NCBI GenBank assembly: GCA_963691815.1
Contig: OY829662.1
Coordinates: forward strand, 6,241,424 to 6,305,423
DNA length: 64,000 bases
From: Echiichthys vipera
Taxonomy: Eukaryota > Chordata > Actinopteri > Perciformes > Trachinidae
Direction: 5' to 3'
The notes beneath the pieces are model-generated. The model was not told the DNA's origin, did no database searches, and saw only the letters and a list, made by a program, of their open reading frames with translations. This document shows, one piece after another, positions 36,000 to 64,000 of this stretch. The translations under genes were made by a program, and so were the position numbers. Numbering within the stretch: the stretch's first letter is position 1; each line of letters opens with the position of its first letter.

Positions 36000-38212
36000 A
36001 ATTACAGCCCTACAACCTCACTTTAGTGCTGTAACCAGTGCATGGAGCGCCACTGTCACCTACAGATTGAAATCGGCGGCTGCCGTCGGAACCCGGTTTC
36101 CGGAAAATCCCGAACACCTACGAAGACAACCTCCCCTCTTCTTCCCTTCCTCCCTCCCTCCTCCGCTGCTTCACGCCTAATGTCGCTGTACCTCCAACCC
36201 TCCCCCCGTATCAGAGGAGTAGAAACAACAAGCCGCCATTTTGTTTGTGCGGACGGACCGTCAGAAACAGGAGGAGATAACCGAGAGAGGGAGCGACTCC
36301 GGCGACCGACGGCAGCCACTACGGGAACCACCGGGGGAAGAAAGAGTGGCGTAATCCTGTCCGTGTTACCGAGAGAGAGAGAGAGAGAAAGCACCGCCGA
36401 AGAAGATAAGACGCCAGTGGAGGGAAAACCGAGTCGGTGATATATATATATATATAAATATATATATATATACACATATATATATGTTTGCATGAGGAGG
36501 AAATACTCAAATCCAAGGAAGGGGGTGTTTTGCGGACCGAGGCAGAGAGGAGAGGCGGAAGAGGGCAATATTTTTTATCATAACGAGGAAAAACCTGCGA
36601 AAAAAGGGAAAACATCAACATGAAAAATCAGTATGTGTCCGTCGCGGAGGAAGGAAAGAGTCCGCATAGACAATTATATAAATAAATTGCTGCCGGGCAG
36701 AAGGGAGAGGTGGAAAGAAAGACGGGTTTAAAGAGAAGGGAAATTGCCAGGAGAAACACGAAGGGGGGCATTCTCCATCACAAAGAGTCAATGAGAGGAT
36801 TTTGTCAGCCCGAAATATTTTAGGGGGGTGTCAACATTAGTGTGCAGATCTCAAGCTTTCCGCTTCCGAAAGAGCCATAATTTCCAAGCGACCCACCGTC
36901 GTTTTAAAACCACATTTCGCTTGTCGCCCTCGCTGCGCTCCGGGCTTTTTTTTTTTTTTGGTCCCTTGCACGGCCAAGACATCTTTATAAGCCGCGTGTG
37001 ACAGGTATATCTGTTTGGATACTCATCATCCCTTTCATTACCTGAGATTTCAAGTGCTGAAAAACCCCGGAGGAGGAAGCTCTTGTGGAGCGCCAGATGA
37101 GTAAACCCCACAGATCGTCCTCTGCAAAAATAAAACTAATTGGATCAATCTCGACCGCCCCGCTGATTGGCAATTACGCGCCGTGATCTGTGCACTGTCA
37201 GAGCAATGGTTTGCAGGGTCGATTGCACAAGAGCGGTGATTTTTTGACAAGATTTTCTATTTTCAACCTTTTCCGACCCCGCTGATTGCGATAGGCACAA
37301 TCGAAAAGCGAAAAGAGGGGGGTTGCAACAACAACAACCAAATATGCAATACGAGCCTGCTCTTTCTGATCCAGTGCCTTGCGTGGCCAAACACTAAGTG
37401 CACATTGTAATCAGCATGCACATGCAAAAGAAAAGTCATGCGTGGATGTATTTCCCTTTTATCCGGGTAACTGCGAGTGTGGGACTCCTCTTTCTGCAGA
37501 AGTGTTAGACTATTTAGTTACTGATAAGCCGATGCAAGTTGTTTTTACTCCTCAGTATTGCACTCGAGAGTACCGCGCACGCTTCACACGAGTTGACCGC
37601 CTCTCTGGTCTGGAAACGTAAAGGAAATCAGTGGCATTGACTGAGATGTCTGGTCAGGAGAGAGAAAAGCAACCGAGGATCTCCTAACTGTTGCATGAGA
37701 GGACTGCATCCAGAAGTTAACGCAGGGGACACTCCTGGTTTGTGTTTTTTTGTCTTGTTTGTTTCACAACCATCATCTCATCCGAGACTCCACTGGATCG
37801 CTTCAGACCTGAAATACAGGATTTCTCCGCCGACTATGGCGCACAGGACTGATAGCAGCACGGAGGACGGATCTCGGGACAGTTTTTGTGTCGCAGAAGT
37901 AGCTACATGAGGTTGTCAGAGGGCCGCACGCTTGCCTTTCTCGCCGACTCCACCTTCCCACCTCCTCCTGTTCAAATCTGTGAAGAAACACAATCTCCGA
38001 CAGGGGAGGGGGACTTGTATCTGCAGAGAGGAATAAACCGAGAGGGAGAACTGTAAGGGAAGGAGTTCAACATTGCTCTCTTCTCCCCTACCGTCCCCCA
38101 AGCGGTGGGGGACCGATCACAGGCTTTTCTTTAAGGGACAAGGAGACGCAAATAAAGGAAATACGCTTTGCCCTCCGTGGGTCTACGGCATTTTTTTTAA
38201 TTCGTCAAAAAT
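36000..38212 (+). promoter_or_regulatory. ep300 promoter and long 5' UTR region
   Basis: Base composition changes to CpG-containing, purine-rich sequence upstream of the ep300 ATG, with many stop codons in all frames. EP300 transcripts in other vertebrates have long 5' UTRs, which fits. A (TA)n tract lies at 36439-36485. No TATA-directed start could be fixed. Confidence 0.5.
36439..36485. repeat. (TA)n microsatellite in ep300 5' region
   Basis: Alternating TA with two AA interruptions and a short CACATA interruption, within the presumed promoter or 5' UTR. Confidence 0.9.
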
Positions 38213-62311
<24,099 letters not shown>

Positions 62312-63051
62312 GTAGGATGTCAAATTTCACTACTGCTCCTTCACTTTTTTTGTGACTTACTACCTTGGCAAAACAATTTCTTGGGGAAAAGCATGAGGGG
62401 ACCTGCTTTTGGCTCAGTCTTAATTGTGAAATGCTGAACTCTGGAACAATTTAACAAGTCACTAGTTTATTCTGTTTCCAAACAGACTAAATGTTACAGC
62501 CTTCAACCACAGCCTGCTTTGATCTACATGCTTAATATCATATAAATTACTGAAAATCCTCCTGTCCTAGTGTGTTGTATCACATAGTGATATTGTAAAC
62601 AGAACTCAGAGAAGCCTAACATTGTTCTATCTGACAGGTGTGTGTGTATATAGTGAAATAATATGGTTGATCAGTTATTTAAAATTAAACAATTACTGGT
62701 CCATAGTCATCGAAAATTAAAAAGCAGGCATTTGAGTAAAAAGCTACAGTGACGGAGCAAAAACTCTCCTCTCTTCCTTCAACACTGCTCTGTTGTCCTC
62801 GGTCCAGACCTTTGAATCCACCAGCTGATGACTGTTTCATCTGGCATTGGGACATGAAATTGCGGTTTCTCGACTGAACACACATTTAAGCCAATGAGCG
62901 CAGCAGGTGGAGAAACAATTAGCCAGTGTCTGACTCCCAGCTAATCCAAAAATGGGCAAAGAGGTGCAACGTGGATGGAGCTGAGGCAGGCTCGATGAAG
63001 CCTGCAGTCTCCACTGACTGTACCCCGCCTGTCAGTTAAAGCAGCCACTCC

Positions 63052-63786
63052 CTTAAAGGTTGATTATGGAGAATGAGCAGAACTACGTCATCTATAGTGT
63101 CTTACAATCGTAGTCGCAACAACAAAAAATAATTCCAGCAGTCGGGTTGCCAGGTTCATTGAAGAGTGTTTTGTAGATTCACAAGAACTTGTAGAAAATT
63201 GAAATAGACCCAGCTTCTAACGTTGAGACCGTTTTCAAACCTGGAGACAGACCCGACCCGGTAGCCTACAGGAGACCGGAGTCTGTTTGAGCCTGTTTGA
63301 ACCCATCCCCTCTGGAAAATCACACCATTAAAAACAAGTATTGCAGAGGAGTTTGACTGACAGTTATCGTTAGCCGTTACAGCTAAGTAAACATGAAAGT
63401 TAGCGATCAAGGAGAGACATTTTAGCGTGCGTTTTAATGCCGTTGAACTCCTTTATCTCAGTCCATGGAGTGAATGCTCGGCCTATATTGACTCGTTTTT
63501 GCCCGTCTCCGGTCACTCAGCTGCTGGGACAAAAAGCAGCTGCAGGATTGGCAAACTCCATTTCACCAGTGCCAGCCTACAGTAGCTGCACCCAACAACA
63601 GGCAACCCTGGCAACACCCAATGTCCAACGCTATTGGCTGCTACAATGTAAACAGAACGTGACAGAAAATCATTGTGAAACTCAAATTAATTCAGACTAA
63701 ATATATTTGTAGGTTTTGGGGTGTATTATTATTAAAAAAAAATTAAATATAGCTTTTACTAAGGTTCTACATATTGAACCTTTAAT
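63052..63786 (+). mobile_element. MITE-like repeat, copy B
   Basis: This is the second copy of the element at 21591-22246, in the same orientation, with ends CTTAAAGGTTGA and TTGAACCTTTAA. It has a longer middle that includes CGTTGAGACCGTTTTCAAAC and neighbouring sequence missing from copy A. It lies in the ep300 intron after the last exon seen. No coding capacity was found. Confidence 0.75.
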
Positions 63787-64000
63787 TATGCAGAATATTA
63801 AGCCTTAATGTAATTAAAATTAAATTTAAAAAAAATATTCACCCTTCATACAGTTGTCAAGAACAGGTAGATAAATGCCACCCGGTCTGCTTTCCATGCA
63901 GTGTGTAAAAAAATCTAATTATTAATAATAATCATAATAATAATGAAATAAAAAATATTTAAAACAATGTCCGTCGTTTCTTCAGTACTATAAAGGGCTG

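Noticed and set aside
36056..36568. 170-codon minus-strand ORF upstream of ep300
   Set aside because: It crosses a (TA)n tract and CpG-bearing 5' sequence, with no similarity or splice sites.

Overview
This is vertebrate nuclear DNA, almost certainly from a ray-finned (probably percomorph-type) fish. Five intron-containing genes have GT-AG junctions that can be placed by hand, and their products match known vertebrate proteins over almost their whole length. The introns and spacers are full of fish-type repeats: Tc1, hAT, Harbinger-like and P/THAP-like DNA transposons, tRNA-derived SINEs, LINE 3' tails, a Penelope-like fragment and long (GT)n tracts. The neighbourhood rbx1, st13, xpnpep3, ep300 and chadl corresponds to human 22q13.2, with local order and orientation changed.

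Layout. 1-975: decayed Tc1-like transposase on the minus strand. 1444-7469 (+): chadl, a secreted double leucine-rich-repeat matrix protein, 10 coding exons, 771 aa. 7910-7981 (+): tRNA-Gln(CTG). 8189-10277 (+): rbx1, the cullin RING-H2 subunit, 5 exons, 108 aa. 12838-20521 (-): st13, the Hsc70-interacting co-chaperone Hip, 12 exons, 355 aa, with introns holding P/THAP, Penelope, LINE and Myb/SANT-type remnants. 20522-23220: spacer with a SINE, a MITE and a foldback. 23221-32634 (+): xpnpep3, mitochondrial aminopeptidase P3, 11 exons, 524 aa. 32635-36200: spacer with two MITEs. 38213-62311 and beyond (+): ep300, the p300 acetyltransferase co-activator. Its first 24 coding exons (about 1523 codons) cover TAZ1, KIX, bromodomain, CH2 and the first part of the HAT domain; the rest lies outside the window.

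The five genes are not an operon and act in separate pathways: matrix organisation, ubiquitin ligation, Hsp70 chaperoning, mitochondrial peptide processing and chromatin acetylation. What links them is conserved synteny.

The most interesting material is a family of long-inverted-repeat elements tied to a broken THAP-domain ORF, a pair of about 0.7 kb MITEs sharing an unassigned sequence, a Myb/SANT-bearing MITE, mobile-element or repeat sequence sitting directly at st13 splice sites, and a very large glutamine tract with a 24-bp coding minisatellite in ep300. I saw no viral genes, toxin genes or CRISPR arrays. All calls come from reading the sequence; no database search was run.
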